Assembly: GCA_001604405.1 (NCBI GenBank)
Contig: LVBL01000045.1
Coordinates: 1-64,000 of the forward strand
Source of the DNA: Spirochaetales bacterium Spiro_10
Lineage (GTDB): Bacteria > Spirochaetota > Spirochaetia > Treponematales > Treponemataceae
DNA length: 64,000 nucleotides
Direction of reading: 5' to 3'
The notes below the pieces were generated by a model that saw only the letters and a list, made by a program, of their open reading frames with translations, had not been told where the DNA came from and ran no database searches. The position numbers were made by a program, and so were the translations under genes. Below, in pieces: positions 17,148 to 26,388 of the stretch (within the stretch, counting starts at the first letter, position 1; every line of letters starts with the position of its first letter).

Positions 17148-18225
17148 TCGAAAGCCTCCTCGCGAGCCGCTTGAGCGAAAACCTCGGGAAGACGGCGTGG
17201 TACGGGTCGTAGAAATCGCGCAGGGCGTCGCCGAGGAAGTTGAAGGCGAGCGTCACGGTAAGAAGCATCCACACGGGCGAAAGCAGCCAGGGATAGTTGC
17301 GGAGATTGCTCAGCGTCGAGATGTCCCGCTTGATGAGCGAGCCCCAGCTGACGGCCGGGTCGACGATGCCGAGGCCGAGGTACGAGAGCGTCGTCTCGCT
17401 CATGATGAAGCCCGGCACGCTCAGGGCCACGCTGACGATCAGGAGGCTCGCCGTCTGCGGCATGATGTGCCGGAAGATGATGACCGGGGCGGGAATCCCC
17501 TCGAGCCGCGCGTTCAGGACGAACTCCTCGCGCTTGATCGAGTGCACGAGGCCGCGGATCGTCCGGGCGGAGCCGGGCCAGCCGACGAGGGAGAGGATCA
17601 CCGTTATCATCATGTACATCTGGCCCGAGTCCATGTTCGTCGACAGGAGCGAGCGGAGGAACAGGATCAGGTAGAGGCCCGGGATCAGCATGAAGAACTC
17701 GGAAAAACGCATGATGGACCAGTCGGCGGCGCCGCCGAAGTAACCCGCGCATCCGCCGAAGGCGATCGCGAGGAAAAGAGAAATCGCGGTGGCGATGAAC
17801 CCGATCGTCAGCGAGATGCGGCTTCCGTGCACGATGCGCGAAAAGAGGTCGCGCCCGAGGCTGTCGGCGCCGAGGAGAAAGACGGGGTACTTCCCCGCGC
17901 CAGTGCCGAACAGGTGCCGGTCCGCCGGGATCAGCCCGAGGAGCCGGTACGGCTCGCCCTTCGCGAAGAGGCGCACGTCGTGGCCCAGGTCCTTCACGAG
18001 CACGTATTTCCAGGTCACCGCGTTGACGACGCGTGCCTCGCGGGCGGTAAGCCCCGAAAGGCCGAGCCTGACGTTCGGCGGGTGATAGGTCATCCCGGGA
18101 AACGAGGCCGTGGGGGCGTACGGGGCGACGAACTCGGCGAAGGCCATCGCGAGATACAGGACGGCGAGCGCGGCGACCGATCCGGCCGCGAAGGGCCGCG
18201 TCCCCAAAAACGAGCGAAACCTCAT
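17140..18225 (-). CDS. Oligopeptide ABC transporter permease (DppC/OppC type)
   Basis: Membrane permease of 361 residues, longer than E. coli DppC (about 300) because of a periplasmic insertion between the first and second membrane segments (about 35-145). The cytoplasmic EAA-type loop that contacts the ATPase is at NARLEGIPAPVIIFRHIMPQ, and the end of the last helix reads FNFLGDALRDFYDP, typical of DppC. I choose the ATG at 18225 that shares one base with the dppB stop (TGATG) rather than a TTG one codon earlier. Confidence 0.93.
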   Translation of the reverse strand: MRFRSFLGTRPFAAGSVAALAVLYLAMAFAEFVAPYAPTASFPGMTYHPPNVRLGLSGLTAREARVVNAVTWKYVLVKDLGHDVRLFAKGEPYRLLGLIPADRHLFGTGAGKYPVFLLGADSLGRDLFSRIVHGSRISLTIGFIATAISLFLAIAFGGCAGYFGGAADWSIMRFSEFFMLIPGLYLILFLRSLLSTNMDSGQMYMMITVILSLVGWPGSARTIRGLVHSIKREEFVLNARLEGIPAPVIIFRHIMPQTASLLIVSVALSVPGFIMSETTLSYLGLGIVDPAVSWGSLIKRDISTLSNLRNYPWLLSPVWMLLTVTLAFNFLGDALRDFYDPYHAVFPRFSLKRLARRLSNG

Positions 18226-19307
18226 CAATCCCTCCCGTACCGTATCCTGGGATCGACCAGGGCAAGGGCGATGTCGGCAAGCACCATGCCGACCAGGACC
18301 AAAAACGATATGAACATGATGTTCGCGAGCACGAGGTTGATGTCCTCCTGCGTGACCGCCTCGTACATGAGCCTACCGATGCCCGGATACGAGAAGATGA
18401 TCTCGAGCACGAGGGAGCCCGAGAAAAGGCCCGCGAGCAGGTTGGCGCTTCCGGTGATGTACGGGTTGAGCGTGTTGCGGAACGCGTGGTTGAAGAACAC
18501 CCGCTTTTCCGCGATGCCCCGCGCGCGGAGGCTCGTCACGTAGGGCTGGCCGAGCTGGTCGAGCATGGTCGCGCGGATCATGCGCATCGTTCCACCGACG
18601 CCGCCGAGGAAGGCAGCGAGCAGCGGCAGGAAGACGTGATGCGCGTAGCTGAAGACGAATTTCGCCGGGTTCTCGCGGAAGAGGAAGCCGGGAAAGCCCA
18701 CGACCGGGAAGAGCCCCGTCGCGAAGGCGAAGAGCTGCAGCAGTATGAGAAGCAGTATGCCGGGAAAGGCGTGGAGAACGAGGGCGAAAAACGTCGCAGC
18801 GAGGTCCGTCGCTTTACCCGCCTTCGCGGAGAACCACACCCCGAGCGCGAAGGAAACCGCCGTTATCAGCACGAGGGAAATGACGTTGAGGAGCACCGAG
18901 TTCGCCATGCGCGAGCCGATCAGGAAGAGCACGGGCGCCCGCGAGATGAGGCTTACCCCGAGGTCGCCCCGGGAAACTCGCCCGATCCAGCGGAAATACT
19001 GCTCGTAGAAGGGGCGATCCAGTCCGAGGTCGGCCCTCGAGGCGGCGATCTGCGCGGCGTCGAGCGCCTTGTCCCCGCTCGCGGCGTTGCGCTCCCCCGT
19101 CATCAGCTGCTGGATCACGAGCTGGTCGACGATGTCCCCCGGTGCGAGCTCCATGAGGCCGAACACGGCGAAGCCGAGCAGGAAGAGCAGGACGAGCATC
19201 GTGAGAAACCTCCCGACGATGAATGATAGCAGGGGAAAGCGCCGTTTCGCCGAGCGTACGGGAAGGAAGACCGCCCGGGCGAACGATTCGAAAAGGTCCT
19301 TGATCAT
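18225..19307 (-). CDS. Oligopeptide ABC transporter permease (DppB/OppB type)
   Basis: Membrane permease of 360 residues with an N-terminal helix (about 28-50), a periplasmic stretch and five further helices. The EAA-type loop is TSLRARGIAEKRVFFNHAFRN and the protein ends DIALALVDPRIRYGRD, the usual OppB/DppB terminus. The N-terminal 25 residues are extra and basic. Its ATG overlaps the stop of the binding-protein gene in an ATGA junction. Size and the large loop resemble the YejB group as well, so the substrate could be longer peptides. Confidence 0.93.
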   Translation of the reverse strand: MIKDLFESFARAVFLPVRSAKRRFPLLSFIVGRFLTMLVLLFLLGFAVFGLMELAPGDIVDQLVIQQLMTGERNAASGDKALDAAQIAASRADLGLDRPFYEQYFRWIGRVSRGDLGVSLISRAPVLFLIGSRMANSVLLNVISLVLITAVSFALGVWFSAKAGKATDLAATFFALVLHAFPGILLLILLQLFAFATGLFPVVGFPGFLFRENPAKFVFSYAHHVFLPLLAAFLGGVGGTMRMIRATMLDQLGQPYVTSLRARGIAEKRVFFNHAFRNTLNPYITGSANLLAGLFSGSLVLEIIFSYPGIGRLMYEAVTQEDINLVLANIMFISFLVLVGMVLADIALALVDPRIRYGRD

Positions 19308-21154
19308 GGGTTACCCCCCGGGTTCGCGAGGAAGACGTGGTCGATCCGGGCCCCGCCGACGTTGTCGTAATAGACGTTCTCGAGGCTCCACCGGTTTTGT
19401 ATGGCGAAGAAGCTTCGGGGCCGGACGAGATAGACGAGCGGACACTGCTCGAGAAGCAGTCGCTGGTACTCGTCCCAGATGGCGCGCGAGCGCGCCGCGT
19501 CTAGCGTGTACTTGCCCTCGTTGTAGAGATAGTCGATGCGGGCCTCCCACTCCGTGGCGGGAGACTCCTGCAGGGGATGCCAGAGGTGCAGGTTGCCCGT
19601 CGAGGGCCACACGTTGGAACCCTGGGTCGGCCAGTAGTTGGAACCGAGACCGATGATGAGCGTCTGCCAGTCGTAGGTCGAGGTAAGCTGTTCCACCATC
19701 TTCTGGAAATCCACCGACCTCAGGCGGACGGTTATCCCGACTCGCGCGCACTCGTCGGCTATTATGGATGCGATGTCGTTCGAGAGCGCGTTGTCCGCGG
19801 GTATCGTGAGGTCGAAGGCGATCTCGCGTCCCCGAACGTCGCGCATGATGCCACCGGCGTCCCGCTCTATGCCGACGGAAGAAAGAAGGGAGACGGCGCG
19901 CGCGGGATCGAAGAGGTACTCGAGCCGGATGGAGGGATCGTAAAACGGGTTCGCCTCCGCGAAAAAGCCGAGCATCGGCTCGGCAAGCCCGCGGTACACC
20001 TGGGAGATCACCCGGTCGCGGTTGAGCAGGCAGCTCATCGCCTGGCGGAATTCCTTTTTCGTGAACCACTCGTATTGCGGCGTCCCCGAGTTCTTCGGGT
20101 TCTGGTTGAAGCTCCAGAAGGGCGCCCCGAGAGAGCCGTCGGCGCCGAACACGGTATATTCGGGCTTGTCCCGCCTCACCAGCTCCTCGAGATCCTCGGG
20201 CCTGAGCGTGTACGAATCCTGCTTGCCCTGCAAAAAGAGGAGATACCGCGTGTTGTCCTCGGAGACGATCTGGGCGACCTTCTGGTCGGGATAAGGGATG
20301 GAGACCCCCGCCGTATCCCGCTTCCAGTACGCGGGGTTTCTCCGGAACACGAGCCGCTGGCCCGGAGTGTACTCGACCAGGAACCACATCCCCATCGAGG
20401 GGATCGTCTTGGGATCGGTCGCGACGCTGAAGAGCGACAGCACGCCCTGGACGCCGCCCGAGCGCTTGGCCGGCTCGAAGACGAACCGCGGGCCGAAGTC
20501 CCGGTTCGTGGCGAGAAGCGGGTTCGCGTCGACGCGGGGAAAATCGAAGGCGAACCGGAGATCGTCGATCTTCCGGATCGTTATCCGCTTCTCGCTCCCG
20601 TCCTGCATCGTGACGAACTGGCTGTTGTACGCGGAGCTCCGGAATTCGGGATCCCCCTCGATCTCGTCGTACCAGAACACCACGTCGTCCGACGTGACCT
20701 TCACCTTCCTCTCGGAGTCGGGGAACGACCACCACAGGTCGTCGCGGAGGGTGTAGACGACGGAAAGCGTCTCGAGCTCCTTGTCCACGAGTATCTCGGC
20801 CGAGGCGCAGTTCGGCACGAACTCGCGCCGCGCGTAGTCGTAGTCGAGGAGGGAATCCAGCATGTGGGACACGATCGCGGCGGTGGCCCCGTCGCGCTCC
20901 GCGACGAGCGGGTTGAAGCTCTTGGGGTCCGCGTCGACGGAGGCGCGCCAGGTGCCGCCCCGCTTTCCCGGCACGGGAGCCTCGCCCCTCCAGGGTTTCC
21001 GCACGGTCTTCGAGAGAAGCTCGTTCTGCCCGGAGGCGACGAGGGCCTCGATCTCGGCGAGGGTCAGCTCCTCGGTGCGCGCGCACGAGGCCGCGATAAG
21101 GGAGAGCGCGAGGGCGGCAACCGCAAAAAGTCGTATAACCGGCGTATCACTCAT
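19304..21154 (-). CDS. Peptide ABC transporter substrate-binding lipoprotein (family 5)
   Basis: Extracytoplasmic solute-binding protein of 616 residues, longer than E. coli OppA/DppA (about 535). A hydrophobic leader (about 9-22) ends in IAASC, so C24 should be lipidated, usual in spirochaetes. The family-5 features include the early GKRGGTWRASVDADPKSFNPL segment and the later domain with FRQAMSCLLNRDRV. First gene of the five-gene importer operon. The start codon lies 9 bases after a possible -10 box TAAAAT that sits within a 9-base inverted repeat, so a repressor may act here. Substrate is presumed to be peptides, not proven. Confidence 0.92.
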   Translation of the reverse strand: MSDTPVIRLFAVAALALSLIAASCARTEELTLAEIEALVASGQNELLSKTVRKPWRGEAPVPGKRGGTWRASVDADPKSFNPLVAERDGATAAIVSHMLDSLLDYDYARREFVPNCASAEILVDKELETLSVVYTLRDDLWWSFPDSERKVKVTSDDVVFWYDEIEGDPEFRSSAYNSQFVTMQDGSEKRITIRKIDDLRFAFDFPRVDANPLLATNRDFGPRFVFEPAKRSGGVQGVLSLFSVATDPKTIPSMGMWFLVEYTPGQRLVFRRNPAYWKRDTAGVSIPYPDQKVAQIVSEDNTRYLLFLQGKQDSYTLRPEDLEELVRRDKPEYTVFGADGSLGAPFWSFNQNPKNSGTPQYEWFTKKEFRQAMSCLLNRDRVISQVYRGLAEPMLGFFAEANPFYDPSIRLEYLFDPARAVSLLSSVGIERDAGGIMRDVRGREIAFDLTIPADNALSNDIASIIADECARVGITVRLRSVDFQKMVEQLTSTYDWQTLIIGLGSNYWPTQGSNVWPSTGNLHLWHPLQESPATEWEARIDYLYNEGKYTLDAARSRAIWDEYQRLLLEQCPLVYLVRPRSFFAIQNRWSLENVYYDNVGGARIDHVFLANPGGNP

Positions 21155-21156
21155 AC

Positions 21157-21186
21157 ACGGGCGATTTTACTACAGATATCGCCCGT
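21157..21186. promoter_or_regulatory. Inverted repeat over the putative promoter of the peptide-importer operon
   Basis: ACGGGCGAT (21157-21165) and ATCGCCCGT (21178-21186) are perfect inverted copies 12 bases apart. The candidate -10 TAAAAT (minus strand, 21169-21164) lies at the inner edge. It could be an operator, or a hairpin at the mRNA 5' end. Confidence 0.5.
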
Positions 21187-21255
21187 TCGCCATATGTCCG
21201 TCGCGTCCGTAGCGGCCCTGGGTCAGGGAGCCCGGCGACGCGAGCGGCGAAAGGG

Positions 21256-21723
21256 TCACCTGCGCTTGAAGCAGACGTCGACCTCGAAGGGACCCGAACT
21301 CGTCGTGAAGGGGATCGCGATGACGGGCATGGCCTTGGGCCAGGCGATCTCGTGGTTCTCCCCGCGCACCACGACCGGCGGCGATATGTCTATCGAGGCG
21401 CTCTTTATTTCCGACGAGGCGTTCCCCGCGATGATGTTCGTCATCTCGCCGATCATCTCGTAGACCGTTTCCTGCCGCTCCTGCTCCCCCTTGGTGACGA
21501 TGCCCGATTTCTGGAGCATCTTGTCGCCAAGCAGCTTCGGCAGGCGAAACCCGACCAGTCCCTGATAGTCCCCGGTCAGGCCCAAAAGGCCAGATATCTC
21601 CCAGCGATGCTTAACCTCGCCTTCAAGGACATACGGAGTCCCGGGCTGGGCCTCGAGGGCGAACATATTCTGAAAGAGGTTCATCGTCGCGGTTAAAAAG
21701 GGGTTGATGATCGTTACGTCCAT
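21256..21723 (-). CDS. cheX: CheX-family CheY-P phosphatase
   Basis: Chemotaxis phosphatase of 155 residues, the usual CheX length. CheX dephosphorylates CheY-P and is the main such enzyme in spirochaetes. The catalytic helix motif with E and N is seen at EMIGEMTNIIAGNA (about 89-102). Shine-Dalgarno AGGAG precedes the ATG. A -10-like TATACT overlaps the last codons of the upstream radical SAM gene, 19 bases away, so it may be transcribed both with that gene and on its own. It is not next to the other chemotaxis genes, none of which is in this window apart from one receptor fusion. Confidence 0.88.
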   Translation of the reverse strand: MDVTIINPFLTATMNLFQNMFALEAQPGTPYVLEGEVKHRWEISGLLGLTGDYQGLVGFRLPKLLGDKMLQKSGIVTKGEQERQETVYEMIGEMTNIIAGNASSEIKSASIDISPPVVVRGENHEIAWPKAMPVIAIPFTTSSGPFEVDVCFKRR

Positions 21724-21742
21724 TCTGTTCGCTCCTGTTTTT

Positions 21743-23551
21743 TCAAGTATAGCCCAGTTTAGCGCATTCCGTGGCGGTTTGCCCGCCCTTTCGGTCGGGA
21801 TACACGAATAAAAAACGCTCGGGCGGCCCTGCGGTATCGAACCGGAACTCCTCGTACTCGGTGCGTCCGTAAACCGTCCTGCGCGAGGGGGCCCGTCCGT
21901 CGTCGCCGGCTTCCAGAAGCCCGCGCGCGACGAGAGCCGCGTCGTGCGCCTCCCGCGAATAGCGCCGCGTCATCCAGCCGGGTATCGCGCCGGGCTTCCC
22001 CTGCGCCAGATAGTCGTACTTGAGCCATTCGAGCGCGACCTTGCGGTCCTCCGCGGAACGCCCCGCGCCGGCAAAGTCCGCCCGGATGTAATCCGCCAGA
22101 CATTCGTACTGCGTCGCGGGCCTGCGCGGTGCCTGCAAGTCGCCGTCGGGCAACCACGAGCGCACGAAGGCGGCAAGCTCCCGCAAAAGAGCGAAGGCGG
22201 ACGACGCGCGCGATAAAAAGAGAAGCGCGTTCCGCGCGAGGCCGCCGTTGTACAGGACGTCCACCAACCGCTCCACGTCCCGAAGCTCCGAAAGCTCGTC
22301 ATATGAAAGCTCCGGCGTCGCGAGCACCTCGTACGGCGGATGCGCGCTCCACGCGTACCCCGGCATCCCGCGCGCGAGAGCCTCCATCGGGGCGCCGGGT
22401 AAAACCTTGAGAAAGCCCAACTGGAGCATCCCCGCGCGCAACGACCACGCGAAGTCGAACGACTCCCCGAAGCGCGCGAGCCCCTCGGCGGGAAGCCCCG
22501 CGATAAGGTCGACGTGCGTATGAATACCTGAGGGAATCCGCCCGACGTTCCGCGCGAGAAGCTCGCTGTCCGACTTCCGCCCCACGAGCCTGAGCGTCTC
22601 CGGATTGGTACTTTGTATGCCGATCTCGAGCTGGACCGCGCCCGCCGGCATCGAGTCCAACACCTCGAAAGCCGCGTCGTCCAGAAGCTCCGCCGACACC
22701 TCGAAGTGGAAGGTCGTGACCCCGTTGTACCGGTCCCGGATGTGCCGCCATATCGCGAGGTACCGCGCCGGGTCGAGGTTGAACGTGCGGTCCACGAACT
22801 TCACGAGGGGAAAGCGGTTGCCGAGAAACCAGTCGATGTCGGAAAGCGTCCGCTCAAGGGAAAGGTACCGCACGCGCGTCTCGTTGGCGGAAAGACAGTA
22901 GGCGCACGCAAAAGGGCACCCCCGGCTCGACTCGTAATACGCGATGCCCACCGGGCCGCCAGCCGCACCGCCGCCCGCCACCCCGTCGCCGGCCTTCCCT
23001 CCCGCATACGGAAAGGGGATATCCGCAAGGTTTGCGATCGGCTCACGCGGTCCGCCATGCCCGGCCCTCGTGCGCGTTCCCGCCACGAGCGGCAGCCGCT
23101 CCCGAAGACTCGCCCCTGAAGACGCGTCGCAAACCCCATCAACCTCCGCGAGCCGCTCGACGAACTCGCAAAAACTCGCCTCGCCCTCGCCCTCGAAGAC
23201 GACGTCGAGCGCCGGATGCCGCGCAAGCTCCCGCTCCGACGTCCAGGAAACCTCCGGCCCGCCAACGCCGATGACGATCTCCGGGAAAAGGGCGCGAATG
23301 TCGTCCGCGACGCGCATGACCATGTCGCGGTTCCAGATATACGTCGAAAAAAGGACGCAGTCGGCCCGCGCCTCCGCGATGCCGCGCACGATCGTCCCCG
23401 CCGGCTGGTTGACGTTCCACTCCCCCGCCGACACCTCGACCCGCCCCGAGCGCACCGCGCCCGATCGCGCGAGCGCGTACTCCCGAAGCAGTCGTATCGC
23501 GAGGTTGCTCTGTACGTATTTCGAATTGATGCCGACCAGCAAAATCTTCAC
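21743..23551 (-). CDS. B12-binding-type radical SAM protein (DUF4080 family)
   Basis: Fe-S oxidoreductase of 602 residues. The N-terminal Rossmann-like cobalamin-binding-type domain begins KILLVGINSKYVQSNLAI and ends near residue 150. The radical SAM domain has the cluster motif CPFACAYC (spacing CxxxCxxC), and the C-terminal part carries the DUF4080 region with LKYDYLAQGKPG. Reaction unknown; relatives are methyltransferases or modify lipids and tRNA. The frame continues upstream, but the sensible start is the GTG at 23551, which precedes KILLVG directly and lies 7 bases after TATCAT, again leaderless. A 45-residue spacer rich in G and A (about 190-215) separates the first two domains. Confidence 0.88.
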   Translation of the reverse strand: MKILLVGINSKYVQSNLAIRLLREYALARSGAVRSGRVEVSAGEWNVNQPAGTIVRGIAEARADCVLFSTYIWNRDMVMRVADDIRALFPEIVIGVGGPEVSWTSERELARHPALDVVFEGEGEASFCEFVERLAEVDGVCDASSGASLRERLPLVAGTRTRAGHGGPREPIANLADIPFPYAGGKAGDGVAGGGAAGGPVGIAYYESSRGCPFACAYCLSANETRVRYLSLERTLSDIDWFLGNRFPLVKFVDRTFNLDPARYLAIWRHIRDRYNGVTTFHFEVSAELLDDAAFEVLDSMPAGAVQLEIGIQSTNPETLRLVGRKSDSELLARNVGRIPSGIHTHVDLIAGLPAEGLARFGESFDFAWSLRAGMLQLGFLKVLPGAPMEALARGMPGYAWSAHPPYEVLATPELSYDELSELRDVERLVDVLYNGGLARNALLFLSRASSAFALLRELAAFVRSWLPDGDLQAPRRPATQYECLADYIRADFAGAGRSAEDRKVALEWLKYDYLAQGKPGAIPGWMTRRYSREAHDAALVARGLLEAGDDGRAPSRRTVYGRTEYEEFRFDTAGPPERFLFVYPDRKGGQTATECAKLGYT

Positions 23552-23690
23552 GCCGGTGATGATAGCACAAACGACACGGGGAAGGTAGGGAAAAGGCCGA
23601 GGCACCACGAAGGCCGCCCCGCGCCCTGGCCCCCCTCACAGCCGTTCGAAGAGCGGGCCACGAGGGGCGGAGGAAGGATTGGGGTGGTAG

Positions 23691-24929
23691 TTAATCCGCT
23701 GTCCTGCACAGGCGGAAGCCTAAGACAGTATTAGAACTTTCCGTATCACAAGCACCATTGAGGGCACACATTATTTGATGGCTTCTAATTTCCCAAGTTC
23801 CCCCTCGTATATTTGGATACATACCGGTTGAAGGCCCGACGGGGTCGGTACCAACAAGGACACTATAGACCGGTACCCACCAATCAGAACACATTTCCCA
23901 TACGTTCCCGCTCATATCCCGTAAACCGAGCGCATTCGCTTTCTTCTGTCCTACTTCTTTATTAGCATAAGTAGTTGATCCTATCGCTCCGTTATTTCCA
24001 AAGTACCAGGCATAATCACCAATTTTGTCTGGGTCTGTTTCATCGGTATACACAGGCCCACCACTTACATGGTCACCACGAGTCCAACTCGTTCCGTCCA
24101 CATACCGTGCTGTGTATTCCCATTCCGCGCTGGTCGGTAGCCGGTATCCTTTCTTACTCCAATCTATATATACTTTATTATGGTTCGCCGCATGTGTTTT
24201 AGTGTAGACTGTTGTTAAATCCGCATCGTAATAATACACCCGCTCGGTATCGGCAATGGTGCTGTCTGCAATGGTCAACAGGTTGCAAAAAGCCACTGCG
24301 TCATACCAATTTACAAAGTAGGCTGGATAACTGGCTCCAGCGCCATATCCCGATCCGTCGGGGTCCGTACCCGGCCAGGTCGTGCCCCATACAGCTTCCC
24401 ACAAACCCTGCGTCACCTCGGTCTCACCCATCCAAAAATTCTTCGTAAGTGTTACCGTTTGGGTTGTTGTCTCAACATGCTCGCCCATGATGAAGGTTCC
24501 GCCGGAGGGTACGTAGTGCATGTTGAAAGACGTGGAGTTAGCCGTGTGGCTTTCTGCATAACCCGCGGGATGAGTAGGAGTAAAACTATATGTTGCCGTT
24601 ATCGTAACGGCCGTATTCGGCATCATGAAGGTTGCCGTACCGCCGTTCACGCTAATCGTTGACGAGTTAATCGGAACGCTGGCGGCGTTCAGGGCGACTC
24701 TCCGGCCGGAACCCAGCGTCGCGGTCAGCGTTACGGTCGTGCCAGCTTCGGCTTCGGTTACATTCGCGGTTACTGCCTCAGAGCCGGTGGCGCCGGTCGG
24801 AAGCACCGTTATCGGGTAGGTCGTAGCGGGAGGCTCTTCATCGCCCGATCCGGAGGAACAGGTGGCAAGCACGAAAATCGTCAGTGCGATACCGACGAGA
24901 ACCGAACAAACCGTGACATGTTTTTTCAT
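23691..24929 (-). CDS. Lipoprotein with InlB-like repeat and formylglycine-enzyme (SUMF1) / C-lectin-fold domain
   Basis: Surface protein of 412 residues. The leader (about 5-22) ends at a candidate lipidated cysteine in LATC. A beta-rich repeat domain of the Flg_new/InlB-B type (about 35-120) is followed by an FGE-sulfatase domain (about 130-412) with WMGETEVTQGLWEAVWG, GYRLPTSAEWEYTARY, LGLRDMSGNVWE and GFRLCRTAD. It is more likely a binding protein using this fold than a true formylglycine enzyme, since the catalytic cysteine pattern is not clear. Shine-Dalgarno AAGGA supports the ATG at 24929. The gene is clearly richer in A and T than its neighbours, unlike its paralogue just upstream, a sign of separate history or transfer. 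Confidence 0.85.
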   Translation of the reverse strand: MKKHVTVCSVLVGIALTIFVLATCSSGSGDEEPPATTYPITVLPTGATGSEAVTANVTEAEAGTTVTLTATLGSGRRVALNAASVPINSSTISVNGGTATFMMPNTAVTITATYSFTPTHPAGYAESHTANSTSFNMHYVPSGGTFIMGEHVETTTQTVTLTKNFWMGETEVTQGLWEAVWGTTWPGTDPDGSGYGAGASYPAYFVNWYDAVAFCNLLTIADSTIADTERVYYYDADLTTVYTKTHAANHNKVYIDWSKKGYRLPTSAEWEYTARYVDGTSWTRGDHVSGGPVYTDETDPDKIGDYAWYFGNNGAIGSTTYANKEVGQKKANALGLRDMSGNVWEMCSDWWVPVYSVLVGTDPVGPSTGMYPNIRGGTWEIRSHQIMCALNGACDTESSNTVLGFRLCRTAD

Positions 24930-25063
24930 GCGATCATCCTTGTACTTATTTGATATCATCAGCGTATACCGTCATTCGCGTGGGGGCAAGGATTATTTTC
25001 CTGGGTGGGGAGAATTGGCGGGGCATGGAGGATTCGCCGCAAAACCCCGGAGACCCCGGACGC

Positions 25064-25849
25064 TCAGTCCGCCGTCCTGCACAAGCGGAAGCCGAAGTAG
25101 TAACTGTTGGCCGACGGGGCGATTTTCATACGGTACGCGCACTGCAGGAAATACGCCTGGTCATTCCAGTTGCCGCCGCGATACACGCGCTGAGTGCCGC
25201 TCGCGGGCCCTGAGGGATTCGTCGCGGACGTGCCGGCGTAACCTGCATACCAGTCGTAGCACCATTCCTGCACGTTTCCGCCCATGTCCCGCAAGCCGAG
25301 GGCGTTCGCTTTTTTTTGACTTACGGGATTGCTTCTGCTACAGGAGTACCAGGCGTAATCGCCGACGGTATCCGGGTCCGTCTCGTCGGTATACACGGGG
25401 CCGCCGCTTGCGTGGTCACCGCGCTTCCATGTAACCCCGTTGACGTACCGCGCGGAGTACTCCCATTCCGCCTCGGTCGGCAAACGGTACCCCCGTTTGC
25501 CCCAGTCCGCGAATACGGTATTGCCGCTTGCGGCGTCTGCCGCGGTGTAGGCGATCTTGAGATCCTCGTCGGAACAATACACCCGCTCGGTATCGGCGAT
25601 GCCGTCGTCGGCCACCGTCAACAGGTTGCAAAACGCCACCGCGTCAAACCAGCTGACATAGTAGGCCGGATAATCTGCCCCGGCGCCGTATCCCGATCCG
25701 TCGGGATCCGTTCCCGGCCAGTCGGTGCCCCACACGGCCTCCCAGAGGCCCTGCGTCACCTCGGTCTCCCCCATCCAGAAATTCCGGGTAAGGGTTGTCA
25801 GTTGGGTAGGGACATAACAATGGCGAGTGGAAAGGGACGCCAAGCTCAA
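25064..25849 (-). pseudogene. 5'-truncated paralogue of the FGE-like lipoprotein gene
   Basis: About 250 codons, closely similar to the C-terminal FGE domain of the neighbouring gene from TLTRNFWMGETEVTQGLWEA onward. The lipoprotein leader and repeat domain are missing, similarity stops at about 25,800 and the only start in frame is a TTG with no ribosome-binding site. Its base composition is GC-rich while the intact copy is AT-rich. Within the last 38 residues the two copies agree at both ends but hardly in between. It is probably a decayed gene; expression from another start cannot be excluded. Confidence 0.7.
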
Positions 25850-25972
25850 AAAGGCTGCCAGTAATCTCGATTTGCCGTATAAATTCCTAGCAAGAAAGGA
25901 TCGTCCATAATGAAATCGTACTTACTTCCCAAGGAATGTAGTATTATATAATTGGCTCAAAGGAGGGAAACA

Positions 25973-26173
25973 ATGAAGATACGCGCCGTTTGCGAATATG
26001 ACGCCGAAGCGGAAGCCTGGTCGGTTACTTGCCCTGAATTGCCCGGCCTTACTTCATGCGGGGATACGGAAACTCAGGCTCTGGAAAATTTCAAGCAGGC
26101 TATAGACTTGTTTTTCACGCCTGCTGACGACTCTCTTCCCGTAGAATCCAAAGTAGTCGAGATGGTGGTGTAA
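25973..26173 (+). CDS. hicB: HicB-family antitoxin
   Basis: Short HicB-type antitoxin of 66 residues: the typical fold with EAWSVTCPELPGLTSCGDTETQALENFKQAIDLF. There is no C-terminal helix-turn-helix or ribbon-helix-helix, so it is the short class. Strong Shine-Dalgarno AAAGGAGG sets the ATG at 25973, and TATAAT about 20 bases ahead of it is a good -10 box. Its TAA shares one base with the hicA start. The order antitoxin-toxin is the reverse of the classical hicAB. The pair sits in an AT-rich stretch between a broken gene and RNA genes, as expected of an acquired module. Confidence 0.9.
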   Translation: MKIRAVCEYDAEAEAWSVTCPELPGLTSCGDTETQALENFKQAIDLFFTPADDSLPVESKVVEMVV

Positions 26174-26388
26174 TGCCTATCAGGCTTACAGCACGGGAAG
26201 TAATAACGGTGCTTCAACGTTACGGCTTTGTTTGCGTTTCTCAAAAAGGTTCGCATCAAAAATATAAAAACAAGATTACCGGCGCAGTAACGATTGTACC
26301 AAATCATTCCGGCAAACACTTGCCGATCGGAACGCTCTACAGCATAATCAGGGCTTCTGGTATTGATAAAACAGAATTCGGATTCTAA
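26173..26388 (+). CDS. hicA: HicA-family mRNA interferase toxin
   Basis: Toxin of 71 residues with the dsRBD-like HicA fold: PIRLTAREVITVLQRYGFV, then the catalytic histidine in KGSHQKYKN and the second half VTIVPNHSGKHLPIGTL. HicA cleaves mRNA without needing translation until bound by HicB. Translation is coupled to hicB through a TAATG junction. Length is normal for the family. Confidence 0.92.
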   Translation: MPIRLTAREVITVLQRYGFVCVSQKGSHQKYKNKITGAVTIVPNHSGKHLPIGTLYSIIRASGIDKTEFGF

